Below are positions 24,659-33,436 of a DNA stretch of 64,000 bases, one piece after another (position 1 is the first letter of the stretch; the number at the start of each line of letters is the position of its first letter). The position numbers were made by a program, and so were the translations under genes. The stretch is from Lachnospiraceae bacterium (GTDB lineage: Bacteria; Bacillota; Clostridia; Lachnospirales; Lachnospiraceae). The notes under the pieces were generated by a model. The model did not search any database and was not told where the DNA came from. It saw only the letters and a list, made by a program, of their open reading frames with translations. Where the stretch lies: contig SVEF01000005.1 of NCBI GenBank assembly GCA_015057585.1, positions 1 to 64,000 of the forward strand, in the 5' to 3' direction.

Positions 24659-26344
24659 ATGCAATCAAAAAAATCGGTCATTTTTTCTGTCTTATTGATA
24701 TTGGGATGTCTTTGGTTTGCAGTTTCGTTAGTACAGAATGCAAAAGATAAAACTAAAGAAATTCGTACAATTCATGAAGGTTGGCAGATTGCAATTAATG
24801 ACGGAGACTATGTGCTTCAGCCGACCAAAGACCTGTCGGATTATTCCTTTTTTGATTTAAAAGAAGGCGATGTGATTCACCTGCAGCGTCGGCTTTCCGA
24901 ATTCCCTTTTGAGGAAGCGAGGATGATTTTGGATACCTGGCATGTCGCGGTTACGGTTTCTTTGGACGGCGAGGTAATTTATTCCCGGAATCAGGAATAC
25001 ATCGGGTCAAAAAAAATGCTCGGAAACATCCGGCATTATGTGGAACTTCCTGAAGGGTATCAGAAGAAAATCCTGCACATTGATATGGTATGTACGGAAA
25101 AGGATGCCATGAGCGGACTGCTTCCGATTGGACTCGCCGATGTCGATGATATGTCGGTAGAGTATTTCAACCGTTTATATCCGTTACTGTTTCCTGCTGC
25201 CGTTATGGTAGGCGTCGGATTGATTGCGATGATTCTGGGGGCGATTTTTTATTCTCGGAAGAACAATTTATATAAGATTTTTTATCTCGGTATGTTACTT
25301 TTGTTTGTAGGCGTGTATTCGCTTTGCAGAGCACAGTTTGTGCGGATGATTCTTCCGCAACCGGAGATTTATAATACAGTAGAGTTTTTTAGTTTATACA
25401 TTCTTCCGATCAGTCTGGTATATTTGTTCTTAGAAGACCGTCACAGACTGAGTAAACCATACTTGCGCGTATTGTATGCAATCAGCAGGATTTCCTGTGT
25501 GACGTTTGCTGTGGTTACGACCCTTCTTCATTTTTTAAATGTGGTCAGTTATGTGAAATTTTTAAATTTATTTTACGGTCTGATTGTAATTGAAGTTTTG
25601 ATTCAGATTCTGGTTGCAAAGAACCTGGCTTCCAAAGAGGATAAAGCCGGATATTTGTATTTCTGGTCGGTGATTATGGTGTTAATCGGGGCGATCCTTG
25701 CGATTTTTGCGTTCCAGCTCCGTTATACCAGACTGAACGAGATACTTCATATCTGGCGCTGGCAGGAATATCTGTTTGTAGTATTTTTCTTTGCGGCGGG
25801 TATGTTGGCATCGATTGCTCTTGTCATGGAGACCAGCCGGGTACTGTATGATTCCCTGTATGCGGCGATGTATAAAAAGATCGCTTATACAGATGTGCTG
25901 ACAGGACTGAAAAACAGAAGAAGTTTTGAAGAGGAATTGCAGTGGCTGGAAGGAAATCAGGAGTCGACATCGTATGGGATTGTCTGTTTTGATTTAAATG
26001 ATTTGAAGAAATTTAATGATACGATGGGGCACGATGCCGGAGATACCCTGATTAAGAAGTTTGCCAATATTTTGCATACGGTATGCGGAACCGAGGTAAC
26101 GGCATACCGCGTTGGCGGAGATGAATTTGTGGCGATTATCCGAAATACAAAATTGATTGATCCCGAGACTTTTACCGGCAGGATTTCCGAGGCGATTCTT
26201 GCAGCAAATAAAGAGGATAAGGTAATTACGGTCAGTTCGGCATACGGGGCCGCGCGACAGGGTGAAAAGGAATCGGTACATAAGGTTTACATGCTGGCAG
26301 ATGAGCGGATGTATGAACATAAGGCAAAAATAAAGGGAAACTAA
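24659..26344 (+). CDS. Membrane diguanylate cyclase with 7TMR-DISM-like sensor
   Basis: A 561-residue GGDEF protein that would make c-di-GMP from two GTP. One N-terminal membrane segment (about 5-25) precedes an extracytoplasmic domain of about 150 residues resembling 7TMR-DISMED2 carbohydrate-binding modules. Seven hydrophobic segments (about 185-385) and a C-terminal GGDEF domain (about 393-561) follow. The active-site motif is RVGGDEF (484-490), after YTDVLTGLKNRRSFEEEL and CFDLNDLKKFNDTMGHDAGD. No RxxD inhibitory site precedes GGDEF. ATG 24659 has AGGAGGG 7 bases upstream. The CARF gene begins one base after the stop codon. Confidence 0.88.
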   Translation: MQSKKSVIFSVLLILGCLWFAVSLVQNAKDKTKEIRTIHEGWQIAINDGDYVLQPTKDLSDYSFFDLKEGDVIHLQRRLSEFPFEEARMILDTWHVAVTVSLDGEVIYSRNQEYIGSKKMLGNIRHYVELPEGYQKKILHIDMVCTEKDAMSGLLPIGLADVDDMSVEYFNRLYPLLFPAAVMVGVGLIAMILGAIFYSRKNNLYKIFYLGMLLLFVGVYSLCRAQFVRMILPQPEIYNTVEFFSLYILPISLVYLFLEDRHRLSKPYLRVLYAISRISCVTFAVVTTLLHFLNVVSYVKFLNLFYGLIVIEVLIQILVAKNLASKEDKAGYLYFWSVIMVLIGAILAIFAFQLRYTRLNEILHIWRWQEYLFVVFFFAAGMLASIALVMETSRVLYDSLYAAMYKKIAYTDVLTGLKNRRSFEEELQWLEGNQESTSYGIVCFDLNDLKKFNDTMGHDAGDTLIKKFANILHTVCGTEVTAYRVGGDEFVAIIRNTKLIDPETFTGRISEAILAANKEDKVITVSSAYGAARQGEKESVHKVYMLADERMYEHKAKIKGN

Positions 26345-26345
26345 C

Positions 26346-27512
26346 ATGAATGTTTTATTTGAATTTCTGGGAAAAGAGCCAATAGAGAATGTCATCACCT
26401 GTATGCATTATCAGGTGGATAAGGTGGTGTTCTTCGGCTATTACGATTTGATTCTGGAGAAGAAAAAGAGTACGAGTGATTTTTTGATGAAGTACTGCGG
26501 AGTATCCAAGGTAGTCTGTCATCCGATGCCGCAGGCTGATTTGCAGTCCATGCTTACAACGATGCGGCGCGAGATCTCGTATGAGATTGGGAAGGGAAAT
26601 CAGATCTATTTTGACCTGACCGGTGGCGAGAGTTTGATTTTGACGGCGTTTGGAATGCTCTCGAAAGAGTTTAACATGCCGATTCATCATTTTGATATTT
26701 CCAAGGATAAGTTAATGGAATTGGAAGAAGGTGCAAAAGGTTCCATCAGTGCAGATGTCGCAAAACGCACAAAGAAAATGACACTGGACGAAGTGGTGAC
26801 CATGCATGGAGGAGTCATTAACTATAGGCTTCAGAAGAGGCTCAGAGAAGCCGGTTCCGGAGAAACCGCGGAGGATATAAAGAGGCTTTGGGCGGTTGCC
26901 GACCGTTATGACGAACTTTGGAATTTGTTTTCCGGTTTTCTGCGGGAGGTTTTGGATGCAGAGAATGATTTGTCGGTGAATCGTTCATCGGGAGAAGTTT
27001 TCCGGGCACTGAAGGAGAGAAAAACGAGACTTTCCGTGGACGGATTAAATGAGATGCTGGATGCGTTGGAACAGGCCGGGGCGTTGTTGCAACTGGACTA
27101 TAAGAACGGACAGTACCGGTTTCAATATAAAAACCGGTTCATAAAGGAATGCTTGTGGGATGGCGGAAGTATCTTGGAACTTGTTGTCTACCAGGAGGAA
27201 AAGGCAACGGCGGATGACTGCAGGGTCGGTGTGCACCTGGATTGGGACGGAGAGATTTCCTTTCCGCAAAATGCGGATGTACTGAACGAAATTGATGTAC
27301 TGGTATTACGTGGGAATATTCCAACCTTTATTTCCTGTAAAAGCGGAAGGCTGGAAGGAACAAGAACCCTGTCTGCCCTGTATGAACTCGAAACCGTAGC
27401 TGACCGGTTTGGCGGCAAGTATGCAAAAAAGGTACTCGTTATAACGAAGCCTCTGAGTGAAGCATATGTAAAACGGGCAAAAGAGATGGGAATTGAAATC
27501 AGAAACAAATAG
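26346..27512 (+). CDS. Orphan CARF-domain, Card1/DUF1887-like protein
   Basis: A 388-residue protein with the Card1/Can2 layout: an N-terminal CARF Rossmann domain (about 1-150, with IYFDLTGGES at 87-96), a helical and winged-helix middle (about 190-275), and a C-terminal restriction-endonuclease fold (about 285-388). The nuclease region reads NEIDVLVLRGN, then FISCKSG (328-334). Asp317 and Lys332 fit a PD-(D/E)xK site, but the usual acidic residue two before the Lys is Ser330. Card1 relatives are activated by cyclic oligoadenylate in type III CRISPR systems, yet no cas gene or array is in the window. AAAGGGA overlaps the cyclase end, so the two genes are translationally coupled. Confidence 0.8.
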   Translation: MNVLFEFLGKEPIENVITCMHYQVDKVVFFGYYDLILEKKKSTSDFLMKYCGVSKVVCHPMPQADLQSMLTTMRREISYEIGKGNQIYFDLTGGESLILTAFGMLSKEFNMPIHHFDISKDKLMELEEGAKGSISADVAKRTKKMTLDEVVTMHGGVINYRLQKRLREAGSGETAEDIKRLWAVADRYDELWNLFSGFLREVLDAENDLSVNRSSGEVFRALKERKTRLSVDGLNEMLDALEQAGALLQLDYKNGQYRFQYKNRFIKECLWDGGSILELVVYQEEKATADDCRVGVHLDWDGEISFPQNADVLNEIDVLVLRGNIPTFISCKSGRLEGTRTLSALYELETVADRFGGKYAKKVLVITKPLSEAYVKRAKEMGIEIRNK

Positions 27513-27515
27513 AAA

Positions 27516-27547
27516 AGCGGCTGTTACCGGAGGGTGACAGCCGTTTC
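27516..27547. terminator. Bidirectional terminator between the CARF gene and prfC
   Basis: Arms 27516-27529 and 27534-27547 form a GC-rich stem around GGCTGT/ACAGCC. A-rich sequence before and T-rich sequence after it allow use by both convergent genes. Confidence 0.75.
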
Positions 27548-27552
27548 TTTCA

Positions 27553-29142
27553 TTAGTCGTGACCGAATTCCGACAGTACCAGGTTTTTGTTTCTTTCCTG
27601 TACGGTACGGATACTCCACTCGTGAGTAAACAAAAGAAGTGGACGATCTTTTAAGTCTTTGATTCTCTTTGTATCGGAAGTGACGCTGAGTGCTGCAACG
27701 TCGATATCCTTGTTTTCAATCCAGCGGATGTATTCGTAAGGCAACTGGTCCATGCGGATTTCCACGCCATATTCGGATTCCAGACGGAATTTTAATACGT
27801 CGAACTGCAGAACACCGACAACACCCACAATAATTTCTTCCATGCCGGTGTTAAACTCCTGGAAAATCTGAATGGCACCTTCCTGTGCAATCTGGGAAAT
27901 GCCTTTGATGAACTGTTTACGTTTCATTGTATCCACCTGGCGGACCTTTGCAAAATGCTCCGGCGCGAAGGTTGGGATACCTTCATACTGGAACTTTTTA
28001 CCCGGCATACAGATGGTATCGCCAATGGAGAAAATACCCGGGTCGAACACGCCGATAATGTCTCCGGCATAGGCTTCCTCGACAATCTTTCTTTCCTGTG
28101 CCATCATCTGCTGCGGCTGGGAAAGGCGGATTTTTTTGCCACCCTGAACGTGGGTTACTTCCATGCCTGCTTCGAATTTGCCGGAGCAGATACGCATAAA
28201 AGCGATGCGGTCGCGGTGCGCCTTGTTCATATTTGCCTGAATCTTAAAAACAAATGCGGAAAAGTCGTTTTCTACCGGATCAATAATGCCTTCGTTTGAC
28301 TTGCGGGGAAGAGGAGTGGAGGTCATTTGCAAAAAGTGCTCCAAGAAGGTCTGCACACCGAAATTGGTTAATGCGGAACCGAAGAACACCGGTGTCAGTT
28401 CGCCTGCACTCACCAGTTCCATGTCAAATTCACTTCCTGCACCGCCGAGCAAATCGATTTCATCTACCAGGTTCTGGTGGTTTTCTCTTCCAATCAATTC
28501 ATCTAAGTTTGCATCGCCGAGTTCTGCTTCTACTGTTTCAACCTCAGTCTGTCCGCTGTTTGCGGCAAAGAAGCGGGTAATTTTTTTGGTATTTCTGTCG
28601 TACACACCACGGAAATTTTTCCCGGAACCGATTGGCCAGTTGACCGGACAGGTCTGGATACCAAGGACACTTTCGATTTCATCTAAAAGTTCAAAAGTAT
28701 TTCTGGCTTCGCGGTCTAACTTATTTACAAAAGTGAAAATCGGGATATGGCGCATCACACATACTTTAAACAGTTTGATGGTCTGCGCTTCCACACCTTT
28801 GGATGCATCGATGACCATGACCGCGGAATCGGCTGCCATCAGGGTACGGTACGTATCTTCCGAGAAGTCCTGATGGCCCGGTGTATCAAGAATGTTGATG
28901 CAGTAGCCGTCATAGTTAAACTGCATTACGGAAGAGGTAACGGAAATACCACGCTCCTTTTCGATTTCCATCCAGTCGGAAACGGCATGCTTCGCGGTTT
29001 TCTTTGCTTTGACGGAACCGGCTAAATTGATAGCACCTCCGTATAATAATAATTTTTCGGTTAAAGTCGTTTTGCCGGCATCCGGGTGGGAGATGATGGC
29101 AAAGGTACGACGCTTGTTAATTTCATCTGCGTATTGTCCCAT
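27553..29142 (-). CDS. prfC: Peptide chain release factor 3
   Basis: A translational GTPase of 529 residues that recycles RF1/RF2 after peptide release. G motifs are SHPDAGKTTL (G1), ERGISVTSSVMQF (G2), DTPGHQDFSEDTYRTL (G3) and NKLD (G4). The RF3-typical VKAKKTAKHAVSDWMEIEKERGISV is present. The frame is open to 29223, but ATG 29142 is preceded by GGAGG at 5 bases and gives the normal family N-terminus (MGQYADEINKRRTFA). Its promoter lies in the intergenic region shared with the divergent GH97 gene. Confidence 0.95.
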   Translation of the reverse strand: MGQYADEINKRRTFAIISHPDAGKTTLTEKLLLYGGAINLAGSVKAKKTAKHAVSDWMEIEKERGISVTSSVMQFNYDGYCINILDTPGHQDFSEDTYRTLMAADSAVMVIDASKGVEAQTIKLFKVCVMRHIPIFTFVNKLDREARNTFELLDEIESVLGIQTCPVNWPIGSGKNFRGVYDRNTKKITRFFAANSGQTEVETVEAELGDANLDELIGRENHQNLVDEIDLLGGAGSEFDMELVSAGELTPVFFGSALTNFGVQTFLEHFLQMTSTPLPRKSNEGIIDPVENDFSAFVFKIQANMNKAHRDRIAFMRICSGKFEAGMEVTHVQGGKKIRLSQPQQMMAQERKIVEEAYAGDIIGVFDPGIFSIGDTICMPGKKFQYEGIPTFAPEHFAKVRQVDTMKRKQFIKGISQIAQEGAIQIFQEFNTGMEEIIVGVVGVLQFDVLKFRLESEYGVEIRMDQLPYEYIRWIENKDIDVAALSVTSDTKRIKDLKDRPLLLFTHEWSIRTVQERNKNLVLSEFGHD

Positions 29143-29211
29143 AAGGTCCTCCATAAATGAATGTGATATATTAGTAAAGTGTATTGTTTCTGCGTTTTTA
29201 CAAACTAGGTC

Positions 29212-29240
29212 ATTATAGCACAACTTTTTTAAGGTGGCAA
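29212..29240 (-). promoter_or_regulatory. Promoter of prfC
   Basis: On the minus strand TTGCCA (29240-29235), a 17-base spacer and a perfect TATAAT (29217-29212) give a good promoter about 70 bases upstream of the start. Confidence 0.7.
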
Positions 29241-29256
29241 GGTATGGAATTGAGGC

Positions 29257-29285
29257 TTTACAAAATTTAAAGAATTAACTATAGT
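29257..29285 (+). promoter_or_regulatory. Promoter of the GH97 gene
   Basis: TTTACA (29257-29262), a 17-base spacer and TATAGT (29280-29285) lie 37 bases upstream of the start codon. Confidence 0.65.
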
Positions 29286-29322
29286 AAAGAAGGAGATTAA
29301 GATAAAAATGGAGAGGTGAATT

Positions 29323-32300
29323 ATGAAAAACGGAAAACGGATGGGAGTTTTTTTTCTGGCATGTTTGATACTGGTTGGGAGCATGATGACACCCCGAAAC
29401 GTGTTGGCAGAGGAAGGAACCATGAAGTATGAAAATGCAAAGATAATAAGCAAAGGTAGTGAGAAGACAGCTGCGGTTATAAAAGGAGACAATGCAGTGA
29501 TTGTCCGGGATGAAGAGAAGAACTCCAAGGTGCTGATGCTGAACGGAGCAGAGGAAAATGGGGGCTATCTGGCATTGCCGGAAGATTTATATGCAGGTGT
29601 CACAGACGGATTCTCCGTGGCAATGGATTTGTTTGTTATGGATAAGGCACTAAATTATCAGAGGATTTTCCAGAGTACACCAATTAAATTAGGCACCGGA
29701 AACACGGGAGCGTGGGATGCCTCGGATTTTTCCGTAGACTTATGTGAATTTGCGAATTTCAGAACAAGTGTTATGATAGGAACCGGAGCTACAGCATCCG
29801 GAAAAACGACATTTCATTGGGGAAATGGGGCTGTAAAAGGAGAATGGAAGCGGCTGATTATTACCGTTTCCAAAGAAAAAGCCGTGATGTATTACGGCGG
29901 AGAAGCTTTTGAGGCAAAGGTAAACCGTACTGTATGGAAGCGGTTGCTTTCCGAAGGAATATTAGACAAGTACTGTTACAATGCGCTGGGACGTTCCGTG
30001 TATAATACGGACACGGATATTTGTGCGATGTATGACAATGTAGCATTTTATACGTATGCTTTAAATGAGGAACAGGCACTTGCAGCACAATTGCCGGAGG
30101 ATGCAAAATATATTTGGGATTTTGAAGATGATTCGATTGAATTTAGCGAAGAAAAGGAGGCTGTGGACAGCATGAGTCAGTATACAGACGGAACAGAATT
30201 GACAAAGTTATTTGAGGTGGCGTCGCCAAGTGAGGCATTGGTAACGGGGATTTATACGGATGCGGCTACCGGCAGATATTTTCATTCGACTGCAGCAGGG
30301 GAAGACGCAATATTACATGCTTCTAAGTTTGGCATGGTGACAGAGAGCGTGGATTTGTCGGCAGGCTTGGAACTTGTGGAGGATTCCGTAAAGAGAGAAG
30401 CAAACACAGAGTATAATGAGCTGACATTTACGTTGAAGAAGGAAAAGGCAACGCTTACGGTTATCATGAGAGTATATGAAGACGGTATGGCATACCGCTA
30501 TGTGATAGAGGAAGAAGGCGTGGAAAGCGGAACGATTCTTTCTGAAGCAAGTGAAGTGGTATTTCCTGAAGAGACGGTTGTATGGGCAGGAGAGCCGAAC
30601 GATACCTATGAGGGTAAGTATCACAAGAGAACCATCCGCTCCATTAAAAACAGTGTGCTTGAGATGTCCAGACCGCTCCTTGCATCGGTGCAGAATGACG
30701 AGCACTGGGTATTGATGACGGAGGCGAGCGTGTTTAATGTGGAAGAGCCTTATTGTGCATCCATTTTCGGAACAGAAGACGGAGAAAAAAATATCCGCTG
30801 GATTTTCGGACGGAAACAGGAAACTTCACCGGTGGTGAGCTATCCGTTTACCAGCCCATGGCGTGTAGCGATTATTACAGATAACATCAATGACCTTGCC
30901 GGAAGTGATTTGGTAGCAAAGTTAAATCCGCCGGCAGATGAGACGAAGGACTGGAGTTTTGTAAAGCCGGGTAAGGCTGTCTGGTCCTGGTGGGGTACTT
31001 CCTACGATGCCATCGAACCACAGACACAGAAGGATTACATTGACTTTGCGGCGGCAAACGGCTGGGAGTATTGCCTTGTAGACTATGGCTGGGAACTTTG
31101 GGATGACTATCAGACGAAAGTGGCAGACATTGTGGCGTACGGTAAGGAAAAGGGCGTCGATGTCTTTGTCTGGTATGGTGTGGACAAGTATGACGGTGCT
31201 CATGTGTTTGATTTGGATAACAGAACAACCATCGATGAACAGTTTGCATGGTGTCAGTCCATTGGTGTTGCGGGGGTTAAGGTAGACTATATCAACAGCG
31301 ATACCCAGACTGCCATGAAGATTTTATATGATTTGGCAGACAGTGCGGCAGAGCATAAGCTGATGCTGATTTACCATGGTTGTACCAATCCGAACGGTGA
31401 GGATGTGACCTATCCAAATATCGTTTCTTATGAGGCGGTTCGCGGACAGGAGTACTTTAAGTGGAACGGACAGGCAGATGTGGCGACACTGCTTACTTAT
31501 TTATATACCAGAAACGTAACCGGCAATATGGACTTTACACCAACCGCGTACCGCCTGAGCAATTCGGAAACAACTTATGGATTCCAGTTAGCACAGACTA
31601 TCGTATATGAGTCTTCTGTACAGCATTTTGCACATTCGGCTTATGTTTATGAAGGTTCTAAGGTGCTCGGTTTCTTAAATCAGGTGCCAACCGTATGGGA
31701 TGCGTCCATTTATGGCGGATATCCTGGAGAGTTTAACTGGACAGCAAGAAAACATGGTGCGGACTGGTATGTTGGTGCCATGACAGCAGAAGCAAGAGAA
31801 CTGGAATTGCCTCTTGATTTCCTGGAAGAAGGAAAAACTTATAACGTATATCTGTACCATGATGATGCAACCGGAAAGGATTTGGAGATTGAAAAGATTT
31901 CCGTAACGGCAAAGGATGTGTTGAAACTTTCGCTTCTTGCAAACGGCGGTGCGGCAGCTATCATCACCGAGCGTGAAATTGAGACAGTGACCTCTTATGA
32001 GAGGGACTACACCTATTATGAAGCAGAAGATGAAAAGATTGGCGGTGCGGGAAAAATCGATGTGACCAATTATGCTTCGGGACTTGCACATGTCAGCTGG
32101 CTCGGCATGGGTGCGGCAAATGATGTGACATTTGAACATGTGACAGTGGACAAAGCCGGTACGTATGAGATGAAGCTCTATTTCAGCAGTGGAAGCAAGA
32201 GAGACCTTTATATCAGCATCAATGGTGGAGAACCAATTGTCTTAAAGGGAATGATTTCTTACGCCAATGACTGGCAGGCATCGTGCCGTGAGACAATCAT

Positions 32301-32625
32301 GGTGGAGTTAAAGGAAGGTGTCAATACCATCCGTATGTATAATGAAAAGGCATATGCTCCGAATATTGACCGTATTGCGATTGCAAAGCTTTCGGAGGAA
32401 GAAAAGGCTGCTCCGACCGAGACACCGGTTCCGACAAGTACACCTGAGCCGGAACCTACGGATGCACCGGAACCGACAACAGCCCCGGCGGAGGACATAG
32501 AGCCTGACAGTACAGCAGCAGAGACTCCAAAGAAGTCTGCACTGCCTTGGATTGCCGGTGGTGTGGCAGTACTTGGAGCTATCGGCGCGGCTGTGGCAGT
32601 TCTCTTTGGGAAAAAGAAGAAGTAA
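29323..32625 (+). CDS. Secreted, membrane-anchored glycoside hydrolase family 97 enzyme
   Basis: An 1100-residue surface enzyme. A signal peptide (about 1-31) is followed by a LamG/concanavalin-like region (about 40-270), the GH97 N-terminal domain (about 290-540), the GH97 barrel (KPGKAVWSWWGTSYDAIEPQ onward, about 545-800), a C-terminal beta domain, and a CBM35-like carbohydrate-binding module (about 895-1020). A Thr/Pro/Glu linker and a final membrane helix ending in KKKK anchor it. VAGVKVDYINSD and VSYEAVRGQEY sit where retaining GH97 alpha-galactosidases have their nucleophile Asp and acid/base Glu, so I infer retaining alpha-galactosidase or alpha-glucosidase activity. There is no LPXTG motif. 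The gene is monocistronic. Confidence 0.85.
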   Translation: MKNGKRMGVFFLACLILVGSMMTPRNVLAEEGTMKYENAKIISKGSEKTAAVIKGDNAVIVRDEEKNSKVLMLNGAEENGGYLALPEDLYAGVTDGFSVAMDLFVMDKALNYQRIFQSTPIKLGTGNTGAWDASDFSVDLCEFANFRTSVMIGTGATASGKTTFHWGNGAVKGEWKRLIITVSKEKAVMYYGGEAFEAKVNRTVWKRLLSEGILDKYCYNALGRSVYNTDTDICAMYDNVAFYTYALNEEQALAAQLPEDAKYIWDFEDDSIEFSEEKEAVDSMSQYTDGTELTKLFEVASPSEALVTGIYTDAATGRYFHSTAAGEDAILHASKFGMVTESVDLSAGLELVEDSVKREANTEYNELTFTLKKEKATLTVIMRVYEDGMAYRYVIEEEGVESGTILSEASEVVFPEETVVWAGEPNDTYEGKYHKRTIRSIKNSVLEMSRPLLASVQNDEHWVLMTEASVFNVEEPYCASIFGTEDGEKNIRWIFGRKQETSPVVSYPFTSPWRVAIITDNINDLAGSDLVAKLNPPADETKDWSFVKPGKAVWSWWGTSYDAIEPQTQKDYIDFAAANGWEYCLVDYGWELWDDYQTKVADIVAYGKEKGVDVFVWYGVDKYDGAHVFDLDNRTTIDEQFAWCQSIGVAGVKVDYINSDTQTAMKILYDLADSAAEHKLMLIYHGCTNPNGEDVTYPNIVSYEAVRGQEYFKWNGQADVATLLTYLYTRNVTGNMDFTPTAYRLSNSETTYGFQLAQTIVYESSVQHFAHSAYVYEGSKVLGFLNQVPTVWDASIYGGYPGEFNWTARKHGADWYVGAMTAEARELELPLDFLEEGKTYNVYLYHDDATGKDLEIEKISVTAKDVLKLSLLANGGAAAIITEREIETVTSYERDYTYYEAEDEKIGGAGKIDVTNYASGLAHVSWLGMGAANDVTFEHVTVDKAGTYEMKLYFSSGSKRDLYISINGGEPIVLKGMISYANDWQASCRETIMVELKEGVNTIRMYNEKAYAPNIDRIAIAKLSEEEKAAPTETPVPTSTPEPEPTDAPEPTTAPAEDIEPDSTAAETPKKSALPWIAGGVAVLGAIGAAVAVLFGKKKK

Positions 32626-32651
32626 AATAATACTGTTTGTAATTTGATTAG

Positions 32652-32692
32652 AAATCCGTTATACTAGAGGTGCCTGGTATAACGGATTTTTT
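32652..32692 (+). terminator. Intrinsic terminator after the GH97 gene
   Basis: AAATCCGTTATAC (32652-32664) pairs perfectly with GTATAACGGATTT (32677-32689), ending in a T run. Confidence 0.9.
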
Positions 32693-32731
32693 ATGTAATG
32701 ACAGTTTGATGGAGTATATAGGAGAAAAACT

Positions 32732-33391
32732 ATGGAAATCAGTATTTTTGAAGCAGTAGGACCAATTATGGTTGGACCGTCCAGTTCCCACACGGCAGGT
32801 GCGGCAAGACTTGGACGCATGGCAGCAAAACTTGTGGAAGGACCGTTTACGCATGTGGATTTCGGACTGCATGGTTCCTTTGCAAAGACCTATCAGGGAC
32901 ATGGTACGGATCTTGCTCTGGTAGCAGGTGTTTTAGGCTTTCGTCAGGATGACGAGCGGTTAAGAGATGCATTTTCCCTAGCAAAAGAACGAGGTATTAC
33001 GTATACGTTTTATGAAACGGAAATCGGTGGTGCACATGAAAATACGGTGTGTATGTCGTTTTCCATGACGGATGGTTCGACAAGAGAAATTATCGGTTCC
33101 TCTATCGGCGGCGGACAGATTAAGATTTGCAGCATTGACGGTTTCCCTCTGGAAATGTCGCTGAATATGACAACGCTGATTATTATGCATAAGGACGCAA
33201 AGGGCGTGATTTACCAGATTACGAGAGCACTTGCGGCAAATGATATCAACATTGCAACGATGAAATTAAACCGTCAGGAAAAAGGTGCACTGGCATGTTG
33301 CGTGATAGAAACAGATTCGGATATTCCGGACGCTGTTGTAGAAGAATTGAAGATGATTGAAGCAGTTTATAGTGTAAAAGAGATTAATTAA
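32732..33391 (+). CDS. sdaAB: L-serine dehydratase, beta subunit (Fe-S dependent)
   Basis: The smaller subunit (219 residues) of the two-part clostridial L-serine ammonia-lyase, which converts serine to pyruvate and ammonium. The N-terminal domain carries GPSSSHTAGAARLGRMAAK. The C-terminal ACT domain (TTLIIMHKDAKGVIYQITRALAANDINIATMKLNR) probably binds serine or acts in regulation. AGGAGAAAAAC precedes the ATG. The alpha subunit gene follows after 45 bases, so they form an operon. Confidence 0.94.
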   Translation: MEISIFEAVGPIMVGPSSSHTAGAARLGRMAAKLVEGPFTHVDFGLHGSFAKTYQGHGTDLALVAGVLGFRQDDERLRDAFSLAKERGITYTFYETEIGGAHENTVCMSFSMTDGSTREIIGSSIGGGQIKICSIDGFPLEMSLNMTTLIIMHKDAKGVIYQITRALAANDINIATMKLNRQEKGALACCVIETDSDIPDAVVEELKMIEAVYSVKEIN

Positions 33392-33436
33392 ACTGCGGGG
33401 TGCAGAATCATAAGACAGTGATGAGAGGATAAGGGT

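Noticed and set aside
26346..27512. Type III CRISPR locus around the Card1-like gene
   Set aside because: Neighbours are a diguanylate cyclase and prfC. No cas10, cas7, RAMP genes or repeat-spacer array was found anywhere in the window.
28286..28873. 195-residue open frame on the plus strand inside prfC
   Set aside because: It is the opposite-strand shadow of a clear prfC gene, with no RBS or family resemblance.
32400..32625. LPXTG sortase signal at the GH97 C-terminus
   Set aside because: The tail has a Pro/Thr linker, a hydrophobic helix and lysines, but no LPXTG or close variant before the helix.
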